Shown here piece after piece: positions 26,255 through 35,750 of a DNA stretch of 64,000 nt. A model generated the notes under the pieces. That model searched no databases, was not told the DNA's origin, and saw only the letters and a program-made list of their open reading frames with translations. Positions within the stretch are counted from its first letter, which is position 1. Every line of letters starts with the position of its first letter. This stretch comes from Nostocales cyanobacterium LEGE 11386 (GTDB lineage: Bacteria > Cyanobacteriota > Cyanobacteriia > Cyanobacteriales > Nostocaceae). The position numbers and the translations under genes were made by a program. The DNA lies in the NCBI GenBank assembly GCA_015207155.1, contig JADEXK010000003.1, positions 62,001-126,000 on the forward strand, read 5' to 3'.

Positions 26255-29200
26255 TCAGCACTCTTGATGATTGATTATACTCATTGCTTCCATAATTTGC
26301 TCAAACTGAAAGTTATGAGCTAAATCTGTTAAATAGTTATTTAGCACTGCATTTTCTACAGGAATTTGCTCCAGTAATCGTAAAATTAAGTCATCGCTGC
26401 ATTGAGCCGCAGCATTATATACTTTTGCTACCCAATCATCTGACATTTGAGATACCAAAAGAAGTAACTCATCGGTTGTCAAAATTTGTTTTTTGGTTGG
26501 AATTATTGAGTCTAATATGGGGTGAAATTCTGGTTGATAGATATATTCAATTCCCAGATATTGGCTGATTTTTTCTAATATTTCTTCTTCGCGAAAAGGC
26601 TTGTTAATTAAATCATCACAACCTGCTACCAGCATGGACTCTCGTTGTTCCTCAAAAGCGTTGGCAGTCAAGGCAATAATGATTGAATTAGGCTTGATTT
26701 TGTGATCTTTAATAATTCTTGTAGCTTCGTAACCATCCATCACAGGCATCCGCATATCCATAAAAATCAGGTGTGGTTGCCATGCCATCCATTGAGCGAT
26801 CGCTTCTTCACCATTTGCTGATTCTCGCACAGCAAAGCCAAGAGATGACAGTAATTTCACGACAACTAAACGACTTTCCATCACATCATCAACTACCAAT
26901 ATCCGGTATTCTGGCTGCCCTGGTGCTAAACCAATGACTTGGCGTTGAGTTTGCTGGTGGGGAATTTCGCTCTCGCAAGCAGGATTAATTTGAATATCAA
27001 AGGTAAATGTACTACCGACACCCAAGGTACTACTGACGGTAATATCACCACCCATCAGTTCAACGTATTTACGGCTAATGGCTAAACCTAGTCCTGTTCC
27101 CTGGTGAGATTTTTTGCCAGTTTCTGTTTGCCAAAAAGCTTCAAACAGCAGGTCAATGTCTTGGGGAGAAATGCCAGCGCCAGTATCTTCTACCTCAAAG
27201 ATTAGGGATGGGGGGATGGGGACATGGGGGGATGAGAAAGTATTTTCGTTATTTTTCCCTTGTCTCCTTGTCCCAACTCGTACGCGTAATGTCACACTAC
27301 CAATCTCGGTAAATTTGATCGCATTTCCCAAGAGATTGAGCAAGACTTGACGTAGTTTGCTTTCATCAGTTTGCACGTATTGCGGAAGATCAGCAGCATA
27401 TTCAAATGCCAGTTGTAGTCCTTTAGATGTGGCGCGAAGACGCAACATTTCTTCGAGGTTTTTTATCAGGCGAATCAGGTCAAAACTGTTGAGATTTAAT
27501 GTGGTTCTGCCAGCTTCAATTTTTGACATTTCTAAAATGTCGTTGATTAAATTGAGGAGATGTTCACCAGCACGATTGATAATTGCTAAGTTTTCTCGCT
27601 GTTCTTTGGATAAAGAATTGTCATGGCTCATGACTTGGGTGAAGCCGAGAATGGCATTGAGTGGGGTACGCAGTTCATGGCTCATGTTGGCGAGGAATTC
27701 GCTTTTGGCCAGGTTGGCAGCATCAGCAGCAATGACAGCTTGTTGTAATGCTTGTGACTGTCTTTGAGTTTGAGCCAGCAATTGTGCCTGTTGCAAAGCA
27801 ACTCCTAATTGATTGCCAATTTGAACTGCAATGTTGACTTCTCCTGTTTTCCACTGGCGTGGGCCAGAGTTTTGATAACTCGCTAATAATCCCCAAAGTT
27901 GATTACCGCATAAGATGGGGACAGTAATATAGGCTTTTGCTTGAAAGCGTTCCAAAAGGTTGATATAACAAGGATCAAAGTCAGCTTTATAGATGTCTGG
28001 AACACAGCGAAAAGTTGCCCCCTGGTTATAGACACCACCTTGGGTTGCTTGCAGATACGTATCTTGTACTTGGTTGTCTGCATGATCTAAAATTTTTTCT
28101 ATGCAGTGGCCATCGCTTAACATATCCTCTGTCAAAGAAGGATTGTCTTTGTGTTCTTCTATCAGCGAAATCCAACCGTTGCCTACTGACTCAGAGACAA
28201 ACTCGCCACTCCAGTGGGGATGGAAACGATAGACAACGACGCGATCGCAGTTCAGTACTTGCCGCAATTCTTGGGTTGTGGCGGCAAATATAGTTTCTAA
28301 ATCGAGTGTCTGGCGCATCCTTTGAATTACTTGGGCGATCGCTATTTCCCGTTCTGCACTTTCGTGTAAGGCTTCTTCTGCCAATTTTCTCTCGGTAATA
28401 TCTGTAATTGTGCCGATGTAGCCTTTAATTTCTCCCACCTCGCTAATTTCTGGTAACGCTTGACAAATTACCCAGATAACTGCGCCATCAGGGCGGAGGA
28501 AGCGATGCTCACACCTATAAAAAGATTTAGCTGCTGTGGCTTTATTCCAGTCCATATACAGGCGATCGCGGTCATCGGGATGTAAGACTTTCGCCCAGCC
28601 TTGGCCCAACGCTTCTTGTTGGGATAAACCAGTAATTTCACACCAACGCCGATTGAAATAAAAACAATTAGCTGACTCATCGGCATGAAATATACCCACA
28701 GGAGAGGCTTCTGCTAATGTTTGATAGCGCTGTTGACTTTCTTGCAAAGCCAGTTCGGCGCGTTTGAGCTTGCTAACTTCCACCATGACTGTACCTACAC
28801 CAGAGGGGTGATTGCTTTCATCCAGAATGGGAAAAAAAGTAGCCAGGAAGTGGCGCACAATATCTGGTTGCTGCGGTACTGGACTGCTCAGTTCTAGGTT
28901 GACAATTGACTGACCAGTTAATAGCACCTGTTCATATAATGGTGTAACTAACGGGGAAATTTGGGGTAGTATCTCGTGGAAAGTCTTGCCGATGTGGTCT
29001 TTTGGCAATTTTCCATTAATGTCTGCCAGCAGTTGGTTGATTTGCACAAACCGCAATTGCTGATCTAATATGCTCATGTAGACTGGAGCGCTGCTAAAAA
29101 AGGCATTGAGGCGGGCTTCTCTCAGTGCTAGTTCTCTTTCTAGGGTTTTACGCTGAATTAACCCTCCTAACTGGGCCGCGACAGTACCAACTAGCAACAG

Positions 29201-31405
29201 TAAACGCTTATCCAATGCCATTAAACTGCATTTAAAAAATACGAAAACCGCTAATACCTCTCTACCAGCCAAAATCGGCACACCAAAACAAGCTTTTAAT
29301 CCTAATTTTGTCGCTTGTGGCGATCGCATAAAAGTTGGCTGCATGACATGGGAAACATCTTCTATCCATTCTGGCTGCTTGCTTTGCCAAACTCGCCCTG
29401 GTAGTCCCAAGCCAGGAGCAAATTGCACTATTTGGCTTTGATGACAGAATTCTGCAAAACTGCTTTGATCTGCGTAACAGACCAAGCTATGTTTTAAAAC
29501 ATTATCTTCATCACTGGGTATCCATGCTTCACCAAAATCCCAGCCGATAGTTTGACAAATTAAGCGGAGAACAACTTTTAAGGCACTGTTAACGTCAACG
29601 GCGCGGGTAATGGCTTGAGATGTTAATAATAGCAATCGGCTTTCATTTTCTGCCTGCTTGCGCTCAGTGATGTCTTTAGCTGTACCTAATATGTATTGTT
29701 GTCCATCAATTTCAATCATTTCGGCACTAAATAGCGCTGTTTTGATCTCTCCACTGCAAGTGCGGAAATCAACTTCATGGTTGCGAATAACTTTTGTTTG
29801 TTGCAGAATCTGATTAAGAAACGCACATTCTTCAGTATTCACCCAAATATTCAATTCTCTGTTGGTGCGACCAATGACTTGAGAGCGAGAATAGCCAAAT
29901 AGCTGAGTGAAGCTATCATTAACTTCGATATAGCGTGTTTCTGGGAAAGTTAATAAACCAATGGGGTCAGGAGATGCTCTAAAAGCCGATGCTAACTTTT
30001 TTTCTGAGGCGCGATGGGCGGCTTCTGCACGTTGACGTTCTCGTGCTTCTAGTGCCAAAGAGACTAAATTCCCCAGAGAACGAGCAAAGTTCTCGTCTTC
30101 CAGTGTCCAAGCATGAATCACTCCCACTGCTTCCAAACATAAAACTCCTACAGTCTTTCCCCTTAACCTGATAGGTGTATCGAGCACAGAAGTGATGTTG
30201 AATGGAGTCAAGTAAGACTGGGAAAATTCTTGAGTTCTAGAATCCGTGTGGGCATTATCTACGGCAATCAGTTCTTCTTGTTGCAAAGCTTGAAAATAAG
30301 TGGGATAGTCTGCTGCTGATAGGAAACATCCTTCGCTGTGTTGATGACAACTTTGCTCAAATAAATCACAGCATTGGATACCAGTAGCTGTTTCGTTATA
30401 CAGCCAGATGCTAGCTCGTTCTACTACCACATTCTTAGCTGCTACTGCGGTTATTTGCCGAAAAACTGCTTTCAAGTCGCCTTGATACAGCACTTGATTT
30501 TTGGCTAGTTGTGTTAACGCTAGGTTATAATTACGGAGCTTAATGGTATTTTTTTGCAGGGCTTTTTCGACCCGTTTATATTCTGTGATGTTGCTAGCTG
30601 TGCCTATTGCTCCTATAATTAAACCCGCTTCATTACGTAAGGCGATCGCATTCAGCATCAAATCCAGATGATGACCATTTTTAGCTATCCCAGTAGCTTC
30701 ATACCGAAAGACTGGTTCTTCATTCAGCAGCTGCTCAAACATCATTTGAGTCCGAGCTACTTGTTCAGGCAAGATAAAATTAACTCCATAATACCCAATC
30801 ATTTCTTGGGGCTGATAACCAAAAAGCTGTTGGACAGCAGGGTTAACAAAGGTAATTCGCCCAGATACGTCCACCGACCAAATTATGTCTGGGAATGTCT
30901 CCACTAGTTGACGATATTTATTTTCACTGGCTTTTAGAGCACTTTCCACTAAGAGCCTTTGGTGAATTTCTTGTTGCAGTTGGAGATTGTGTTTATCTAG
31001 TTGAATGCTTGCTTGTTTTTGTAGCTTTTGAATAGTGAGTTGATTTTGTACACGTACTAAAATTTCTTCATAACACAAAGGTTTAGTAATATAATCAACA
31101 ACACCTAATTGAAAGTATTTTGCTTTTTCTGCTAATTTATCTGTACTAATAATCGCAATTATTGGGATATCTTGAGTTGTTTTTTCGGCTTTTAAATGTT
31201 GACAAATATTATAGCTATCAATTTCGGGCACGAGAATATCAAGAAATATCAAATCTGGTGCTGTATCAAGTACTGTATTAATTATCTGTTGTCCAAAAGT
31301 AGCTTGTTTTACTTGATAACCTTGACCCGTGAGGATATTAAATAACATTTTCAGGTCTTTAGGGTTATTGTCAATTAATAAGATTTTTATTTGTTTAACA
31401 TCCAT
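26255..31405 (-). CDS. Multi-sensor hybrid histidine kinase (REC-PAS/GAF array-HK-REC)
   Basis: About 1716 residues from the ATG at 31405; a GTG 11 codons upstream is less likely. Order, approximate: receiver 5-125 (acceptor Asp56 in LIFLDILVPE), PAS 155-280, GAF 300-455, PAS 465-585, GAF 595-760, PAS 770-890, PAS 895-1015, phytochrome-type GAF 1030-1200, HisKA 1220-1290 (His1243 in MSHELRTPLNA), HATPase 1330-1455, receiver 1485-1600 (Asp1550 in LIFMDMRMPVMDGY), and a short helical tail. The last GAF has DPCYINLLERFQAKAY with Cys1146 at the position used by bilin-binding GAF domains. An in-frame insert of repeat origin at about residues 1371-1403 separates the N box from the G1 box (EVEDTGAGIS). 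Cytoplasmic, no membrane segments. No cognate regulator is adjacent. Confidence 0.93.
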   Translation of the reverse strand: MDVKQIKILLIDNNPKDLKMLFNILTGQGYQVKQATFGQQIINTVLDTAPDLIFLDILVPEIDSYNICQHLKAEKTTQDIPIIAIISTDKLAEKAKYFQLGVVDYITKPLCYEEILVRVQNQLTIQKLQKQASIQLDKHNLQLQQEIHQRLLVESALKASENKYRQLVETFPDIIWSVDVSGRITFVNPAVQQLFGYQPQEMIGYYGVNFILPEQVARTQMMFEQLLNEEPVFRYEATGIAKNGHHLDLMLNAIALRNEAGLIIGAIGTASNITEYKRVEKALQKNTIKLRNYNLALTQLAKNQVLYQGDLKAVFRQITAVAAKNVVVERASIWLYNETATGIQCCDLFEQSCHQHSEGCFLSAADYPTYFQALQQEELIAVDNAHTDSRTQEFSQSYLTPFNITSVLDTPIRLRGKTVGVLCLEAVGVIHAWTLEDENFARSLGNLVSLALEARERQRAEAAHRASEKKLASAFRASPDPIGLLTFPETRYIEVNDSFTQLFGYSRSQVIGRTNRELNIWVNTEECAFLNQILQQTKVIRNHEVDFRTCSGEIKTALFSAEMIEIDGQQYILGTAKDITERKQAENESRLLLLTSQAITRAVDVNSALKVVLRLICQTIGWDFGEAWIPSDEDNVLKHSLVCYADQSSFAEFCHQSQIVQFAPGLGLPGRVWQSKQPEWIEDVSHVMQPTFMRSPQATKLGLKACFGVPILAGREVLAVFVFFKCSLMALDKRLLLLVGTVAAQLGGLIQRKTLERELALREARLNAFFSSAPVYMSILDQQLRFVQINQLLADINGKLPKDHIGKTFHEILPQISPLVTPLYEQVLLTGQSIVNLELSSPVPQQPDIVRHFLATFFPILDESNHPSGVGTVMVEVSKLKRAELALQESQQRYQTLAEASPVGIFHADESANCFYFNRRWCEITGLSQQEALGQGWAKVLHPDDRDRLYMDWNKATAAKSFYRCEHRFLRPDGAVIWVICQALPEISEVGEIKGYIGTITDITERKLAEEALHESAEREIAIAQVIQRMRQTLDLETIFAATTQELRQVLNCDRVVVYRFHPHWSGEFVSESVGNGWISLIEEHKDNPSLTEDMLSDGHCIEKILDHADNQVQDTYLQATQGGVYNQGATFRCVPDIYKADFDPCYINLLERFQAKAYITVPILCGNQLWGLLASYQNSGPRQWKTGEVNIAVQIGNQLGVALQQAQLLAQTQRQSQALQQAVIAADAANLAKSEFLANMSHELRTPLNAILGFTQVMSHDNSLSKEQRENLAIINRAGEHLLNLINDILEMSKIEAGRTTLNLNSFDLIRLIKNLEEMLRLRATSKGLQLAFEYAADLPQYVQTDESKLRQVLLNLLGNAIKFTEIGSVTLRVRVGTRRQGKNNENTFSSPHVPIPPSLIFEVEDTGAGISPQDIDLLFEAFWQTETGKKSHQGTGLGLAISRKYVELMGGDITVSSTLGVGSTFTFDIQINPACESEIPHQQTQRQVIGLAPGQPEYRILVVDDVMESRLVVVKLLSSLGFAVRESANGEEAIAQWMAWQPHLIFMDMRMPVMDGYEATRIIKDHKIKPNSIIIALTANAFEEQRESMLVAGCDDLINKPFREEEILEKISQYLGIEYIYQPEFHPILDSIIPTKKQILTTDELLLLVSQMSDDWVAKVYNAAAQCSDDLILRLLEQIPVENAVLNNYLTDLAHNFQFEQIMEAMSIINHQEC

Positions 31406-31755
31406 TATTATCTCAATTTCAGAGCTATTATTTGGCACTTATTAACTCAAGTGAAAAAATAATATTATTGTTATATTTATATCAAAGTTTCATTGATTTG
31501 GCTAAATATATAATTGTCAATGTCTTAATTATTTAAGTGTAAGATCAATTTTAGTTTTTAACCGTATTTACTTATCTTCACATGGTTTGGTTTTTTCCAG
31601 TCGTTCTACTGAGTCTAAATTATTGCTGAGAAAGCGGTGAAAAATATCTGGCAAATTCTCTGGAATTTCTCAGCCAAGCTTTAGGACTGCATCACTTAAG
31701 ACTTAGTAAGTACTTTAATACTAAGAGCAGTTCACTAAAATAACTCTTAACACCT
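31406..31755. other. AT-rich divergent promoter region
   Basis: These 350 bp separate the divergently transcribed hybrid kinase and NDH-2 operon, so both promoters should lie here. The kinase-proximal half is very AT-rich. I could not identify a specific operator, RNA or repeat. Confidence 0.4.
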
Positions 31756-33171
31756 ATGCAGCAAGCGTGTCATCCTACAGTCATCCTGGGTGGTGGCTTT
31801 GCTGGACTGTTTACAGCTTTGCACTTAAGCCAACAAAATTACTCTCATCCAATTATTTTAATTGAACAGCGCGATCGCTTTAGTTTCAAACCATTGTTGT
31901 ATGAACTACTAAGCGGCGAACTGCACAGCGAACAAGTCTACCCTCGTTACAAAGAGCTTTTAGCTGGTAGCAAGGTTAGTTTTGTGCAGAACACAGTGCG
32001 ATCAATTGATTTATATCGACGCAGAGTTAACACAGCCTCTGGCCAAATTTTTGACTACAGCAATTTGGTATTAGCACTGGGTAGCAAAACAGCTTACTTT
32101 AATACTGCGGGTGCGGCAGAATATGCAATGCCGTTTACATCTGGGGAACAGGCGATCGCACTGAGAAAACACTTACGTCATAGATTACATGAAGCCATTC
32201 AAACCTCAAATCCAGAACGTCGCCGCCTGCTGTTGACTGTTGCCATCATTGGTGCAGGCCCAGCCGGGATTGAACTGGCGTGTACATTAGCCGATTTACT
32301 TCCCATCTGGTACGACGAATTGGGCGGCGATGGTAGTGAAATTCGCATTGTCCTAGTCAACCGCAGTCGAGAAATCCTCAAAGGCGATGTTAATAGCCAT
32401 TTGCGTTGTACTGTCCAGCGTGCCATGAAAAACCGTGTCATTCCCGTGGATTGTCTCTTTGATGCGGCTGTCACTAAGATGACATCTAACGGTGTCGAGT
32501 ATCAGCAACAAGACCAAACACAAATGTTGCAGGCGGGAACGATCGCTTGGACGGCTGGGACTGCACCCAATCCTTTGTTAATGGAGTTACCAGTTACCCA
32601 CAACCGGGGGCGGTTAGTAGTGACACCAACATTGCAACTCCTTGAATTTCCTGAAGTCTTTGCAGCCGGAGACTGTGCAATTAATGGCGATAATCCCCAA
32701 CCACCTACAGCCCAAGTTGCCTATCAACAAGGAATTGCGATCGCCCAAAATCTCCAACGAATGAGAGAAAACCAACCAACCATTCCTGTACAAATTCAAC
32801 TGCGCGGCACTTTGATGAAATTGGGACTAAACGAAGGCGTTGCCAACCTATTCAACAAAATACAAATTAAAGGACAACCCGGCCATCTGATTCGGGAAGG
32901 AACATATTTACAACTATTGCCCAACTCTGCCCACAATCGCAAAGTCACAACTGAGTGGTTAACAGACGAATTATTTCAGCGTCATCGGGCTGTCACCTAT
33001 ATGCAGCTAGGACAAACACCTTGGTTATCTGGAGCTGCCACTACCGCAGCTGCACTAATTTTAACAACCCCTCTAATTTGGCGAGCAGCCCAACCTACTC
33101 AATTTCAGCAAAACCTCAGTTGGACAGGCGTTCCCACATTACTAGATCGCCTTGTACCCCCCTCTCGATAA
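31756..33171 (+). CDS. Type 2 NADH dehydrogenase-like FAD/NAD(P) oxidoreductase (NDH-2)
   Basis: Two dinucleotide-binding motifs: the FAD site VILGGGFAGLFTALHL (about residues 9-24) and the NAD(P)H site VAIIGAGPAGIELACTLAD (about 162-180). Also the ATG-like IAWTAGTAPNPLL segment and the FAD-closing EVFAAGDCAINGD. The region after residue 400 carries a hydrophobic stretch (AATTAAALILTTPLIWRA) that could attach to the membrane, as in NDH-2 enzymes that feed electrons from NAD(P)H to quinone without proton pumping. First gene of an operon with DoxX (68 bp gap) and a GMC oxidoreductase (42 bp gap). An alternative is a demethylphylloquinone reductase-type enzyme (NdbB), which is also of this family. 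Confidence 0.88.
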   Translation: MQQACHPTVILGGGFAGLFTALHLSQQNYSHPIILIEQRDRFSFKPLLYELLSGELHSEQVYPRYKELLAGSKVSFVQNTVRSIDLYRRRVNTASGQIFDYSNLVLALGSKTAYFNTAGAAEYAMPFTSGEQAIALRKHLRHRLHEAIQTSNPERRRLLLTVAIIGAGPAGIELACTLADLLPIWYDELGGDGSEIRIVLVNRSREILKGDVNSHLRCTVQRAMKNRVIPVDCLFDAAVTKMTSNGVEYQQQDQTQMLQAGTIAWTAGTAPNPLLMELPVTHNRGRLVVTPTLQLLEFPEVFAAGDCAINGDNPQPPTAQVAYQQGIAIAQNLQRMRENQPTIPVQIQLRGTLMKLGLNEGVANLFNKIQIKGQPGHLIREGTYLQLLPNSAHNRKVTTEWLTDELFQRHRAVTYMQLGQTPWLSGAATTAAALILTTPLIWRAAQPTQFQQNLSWTGVPTLLDRLVPPSR

Positions 33172-33239
33172 ACTCTCATATTCCTCTACTCTGCGCCTCT
33201 GCGTCTCTGCGTGAAAAAACTTACCTTGAGAACTCCATC

Positions 33240-33755
33240 ATGAAATACCTACTCAATCTCCGCACAGCTGTTATAGTCAATCGAATAGCAATAGGCTTTT
33301 TCTTCTTCGTATCTGGTATTGCTAACTATTTAAATTTCAGCGTTCCTAACGGTTTCTACCAAACAGTAATCACTCAAAAACTGCAAATCATCGGCCCTGG
33401 AATTCCACCAGGATGGGAAGGTTTGGGGCCACTACCCTGGTTAATTGCTGTTCCCTATGCTTGGTTATTACCTTTAGCAGAAATCTTGCTGGGTGCATTA
33501 TTTGCCCTTAACTATTGGGTACGGTGGACAGGTTTACTATTAATTCTCTTAACATTTAGCATCACCTTAGCATTTGGTCTAATTCCTGCCGGTAGTCTGT
33601 TTCCCAATGGCGCAGAAAGCTTTAACAAAAACATCTTCTTCATGTCTTTAATTTGGATTTGCATTGCTTACGATGCTTACGAACAAAAAATGAGCCGTCG
33701 TCGTAGTCAAGCAATGGCTGATTATGCGGCTACTGCTTCTGGCGAAGATATGTAA
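33240..33755 (+). CDS. DoxX-family four-helix membrane protein
   Basis: The longer frame from 32955 overlaps the preceding gene; the ATG at 33240 gives MKYLLNLRTAVIVNR and a 171-residue protein with four hydrophobic helices (IAIGFFFFVSGIANYL, YAWLLPLAEILLGALFAL, WTGLLLILLTFSITLAFGLI, NIFFMSLIWICIAY), the DoxX layout. DoxX was first known as a subunit of an archaeal thiosulfate:quinone oxidoreductase, and DoxX-like proteins work with other redox partners. Its position between an NDH-2-like dehydrogenase and a GMC oxidoreductase suggests it couples one of them to the membrane quinone pool. This coupling is inference. Confidence 0.85.
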   Translation: MKYLLNLRTAVIVNRIAIGFFFFVSGIANYLNFSVPNGFYQTVITQKLQIIGPGIPPGWEGLGPLPWLIAVPYAWLLPLAEILLGALFALNYWVRWTGLLLILLTFSITLAFGLIPAGSLFPNGAESFNKNIFFMSLIWICIAYDAYEQKMSRRRSQAMADYAATASGEDM

Positions 33756-33797
33756 AACCTCATGCACTACAGCTAACCTAATATTTGGAGAAAATTC

Positions 33798-35354
33798 ATG
33801 ACTACTGCACACTACGATTTCATCATTATTGGGACTGGGGCGGGTGGTGGTACACTGGTTTATCAACTAGCTCCCACTGGTAAGAAAATTCTAATTCTGG
33901 AACGTGGTTCTTTTTTACCTCGTGAGAAAGCTAACTGGGATACGGTGGAAGTAGTGCAGAAAGACCGCTATCACACCAATGAAGTTTGGTACAACCAAAA
34001 AGGACAGGCTATTCATCCCGGTACAGGTTACTTTGTCGGTGGTAACACTAAAGTTTATGGTGGGGCGCTGTTTCGTTGGCGGGAACAAGACTTTCATCAG
34101 GTAATTCACAAGGGTGGTATTTCGCCTGAATGGCCTCTAAAATACCATGACTTTGAACCTTATTACACCCAGGCAGAAAAGCTGTACGAAGTTCATGGTA
34201 AACGAGGTTTAGATCCGACTGAACCAGAGGCCACTGAAGATTATTCTTATCCTGCCATTCAGCATGAACCACGTATTCAAGAAATTAACGACTCTTTGTT
34301 AGAAGAAGGTTATCATCCGTTTTATCTGCCTCTTGCTATCAAGTTAAATGAGATAAATCGTCGTTTAAGCAGTTGTATTCGTTGTAATACTTGTGATGGC
34401 TTTCCCTGTCTAGTGGATGCGAAAGCAGAAGCAGATGTTAACTGTGTGCGTCCAGCCCAGCAGTATGATAATGTCACGCTCATGACTGAAGCTAGGGTAA
34501 AACGACTACATACCAGTCATTCCGGGCGAGAAGTTACTTCTGTAGAAGTGGAAATTGAGGGAGAAACTCATCTCTTTTCTAGTGATATTGTGGTCGTTGC
34601 TTGTGGGGCGATTAATTCAGCTGCTTTATTGTTACGTTCTGCTAATGATCAACATCCCAATGGATTAGCCAATAGTTCGGATCAAGTAGGACGAAACTTC
34701 ATGAAGCATCAAAATGGAGCTATTATTGGCGTGAGCTTCAAATCGAATCTGACAGCATTTCAAAAAACTTTAGCAATCAACGATTTTTATTGGGGCGATG
34801 TAGATTTTGATTATCCGATGGGTCATGTACAGTTATTGGGTAAGGTAAATGCAGATATGATTGCTCAGGAATCTCCATCGGTTTTGGGACTATCGTTTCA
34901 GGAAAAAAATACTTTTGCCGCGATCGCCTCTCATTCGGTAGACTGGTGGTTGACTGCTGAAGATTTGCCAGACCCTAATAATCGCGTCACTCTCCGGGGT
35001 GATTCTATTCAGTTGCATTACACTGAGAACAATACCGCAGCTTACAATCGTCTTGTCAATCGCTGGACACAGGTATTGAAAAAAATTGGTTGTGGTGAAC
35101 GAATTATTCCCGTTTCTTTCTATTTTCGTAAGAAACTACCACTGCAAGGTGTGGCACATCAGTGCGGTACTTGTCGTTTTGGAGAAGACCCTAAAACGTC
35201 TGTATTAGATATCAATTGCCGTACTCATGATATTGACAATTTGTATGTGGTAGATGGTAGTTTTTTCCGTTCTAGTGCTGCTGTTAATCCTACTTTAACA
35301 ATTATTGCTAATGCTTTACGAGTAGGCGATCATCTAATTGAACGGATGGTTTAA
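33798..35354 (+). CDS. GMC-family FAD oxidoreductase with cysteine cluster
   Basis: Glucose-methanol-choline oxidoreductase: FAD motif IIIGTGAGGGTLVYQLA at residues 9-25, the GMC signature region GGNTKVYGGALFRWRE near 85, and C-terminal QCGTCRFGEDPKTSVLD followed by DNLYVVDGSFFRSSAAVNPTLT, with catalytic His in AHQCGTC and Asn in AVNPT. 518 residues. A cysteine group CIRCNTCDGFPC near residue 192 (C-x2-C-x2-C-x4-C) is conspicuous and could hold a metal or Fe-S centre or be disulfide-bonded. No signal peptide. Last gene of the NDH-2 / DoxX / GMC operon. The substrate, presumably an alcohol or sugar, is unknown. Confidence 0.88.
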   Translation: MTTAHYDFIIIGTGAGGGTLVYQLAPTGKKILILERGSFLPREKANWDTVEVVQKDRYHTNEVWYNQKGQAIHPGTGYFVGGNTKVYGGALFRWREQDFHQVIHKGGISPEWPLKYHDFEPYYTQAEKLYEVHGKRGLDPTEPEATEDYSYPAIQHEPRIQEINDSLLEEGYHPFYLPLAIKLNEINRRLSSCIRCNTCDGFPCLVDAKAEADVNCVRPAQQYDNVTLMTEARVKRLHTSHSGREVTSVEVEIEGETHLFSSDIVVVACGAINSAALLLRSANDQHPNGLANSSDQVGRNFMKHQNGAIIGVSFKSNLTAFQKTLAINDFYWGDVDFDYPMGHVQLLGKVNADMIAQESPSVLGLSFQEKNTFAAIASHSVDWWLTAEDLPDPNNRVTLRGDSIQLHYTENNTAAYNRLVNRWTQVLKKIGCGERIIPVSFYFRKKLPLQGVAHQCGTCRFGEDPKTSVLDINCRTHDIDNLYVVDGSFFRSSAAVNPTLTIIANALRVGDHLIERMV

Positions 35355-35492
35355 GTTAGTTAGAAATTATCCCTTGAAACTTGGAAATCACAGCAATTCT
35401 GATAATTTCTGATTGCTTGACTAGCAAAGTGGCGATCGCTGTAGTCATAACCAGTAACAATAAGCTCATAGTTCATTAGCTAAATACTTGTT

Positions 35493-35522
35493 GTTGGGTT
35501 TCGCTATTGCTCAACCCAACCT
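35493..35522. repeat. GTTGGGTT palindromic repeat
   Basis: GTTGGGTT, a 12-bp spacer, AACCCAAC, then CTAC. It is the short form of the palindromic unit that bounds the compound repeats at 12957-13086 and 58519-58673. An inverted AGAAATTATC/GATAATTTCT pair lies just upstream at about 35364 and 35400, after the GMC stop. Confidence 0.6.
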
Positions 35523-35540
35523 ACATTTATAGTTTATTTT

Positions 35541-35742
35541 AACGTGAGTTCGACGGAACCTAACCTCAACCCCTTCCCTTGTAGGGAAGGGGCAAAAAAT
35601 ATCTCACGTGGTACGAAATAATCAGCTTTTTAAGCCTCTAACGCCACTTGCTACAACGCGGGGAACCCGCGCAACGCAGTGGCTCCTCCTTGCAGGGGAG
35701 AGGTTTGGAGAGGGGTCATTTCCAGCTTATCGAACTCACGTT
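35541..35742. mobile_element. E1 element, complete copy with terminal inverted repeats and 5-bp flanking repeat
   Basis: Ends are AACGTGAGTTCGA and TCGAACTCACGTT, exact 13-bp inverted repeats. The element is flanked on both sides by ATTTT, a candidate 5-bp target duplication. No protein is encoded. It carries the 46-bp palindromic module at 35640-35685. The right end lies 8 bp beyond the stop codon of the minus-strand glycosidase gene, so it forms part of that transcript's 3' region. Confidence 0.78.
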
Positions 35743-35750
35743 ATTTTATG

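Noticed and set aside
26255..26400. Possible Hpt domain at the C-terminus of the hybrid kinase
   Set aside because: Helical tail present but no histidine in an Hpt-like context; this resembles the usual tail of cyanobacterial hybrid kinases.
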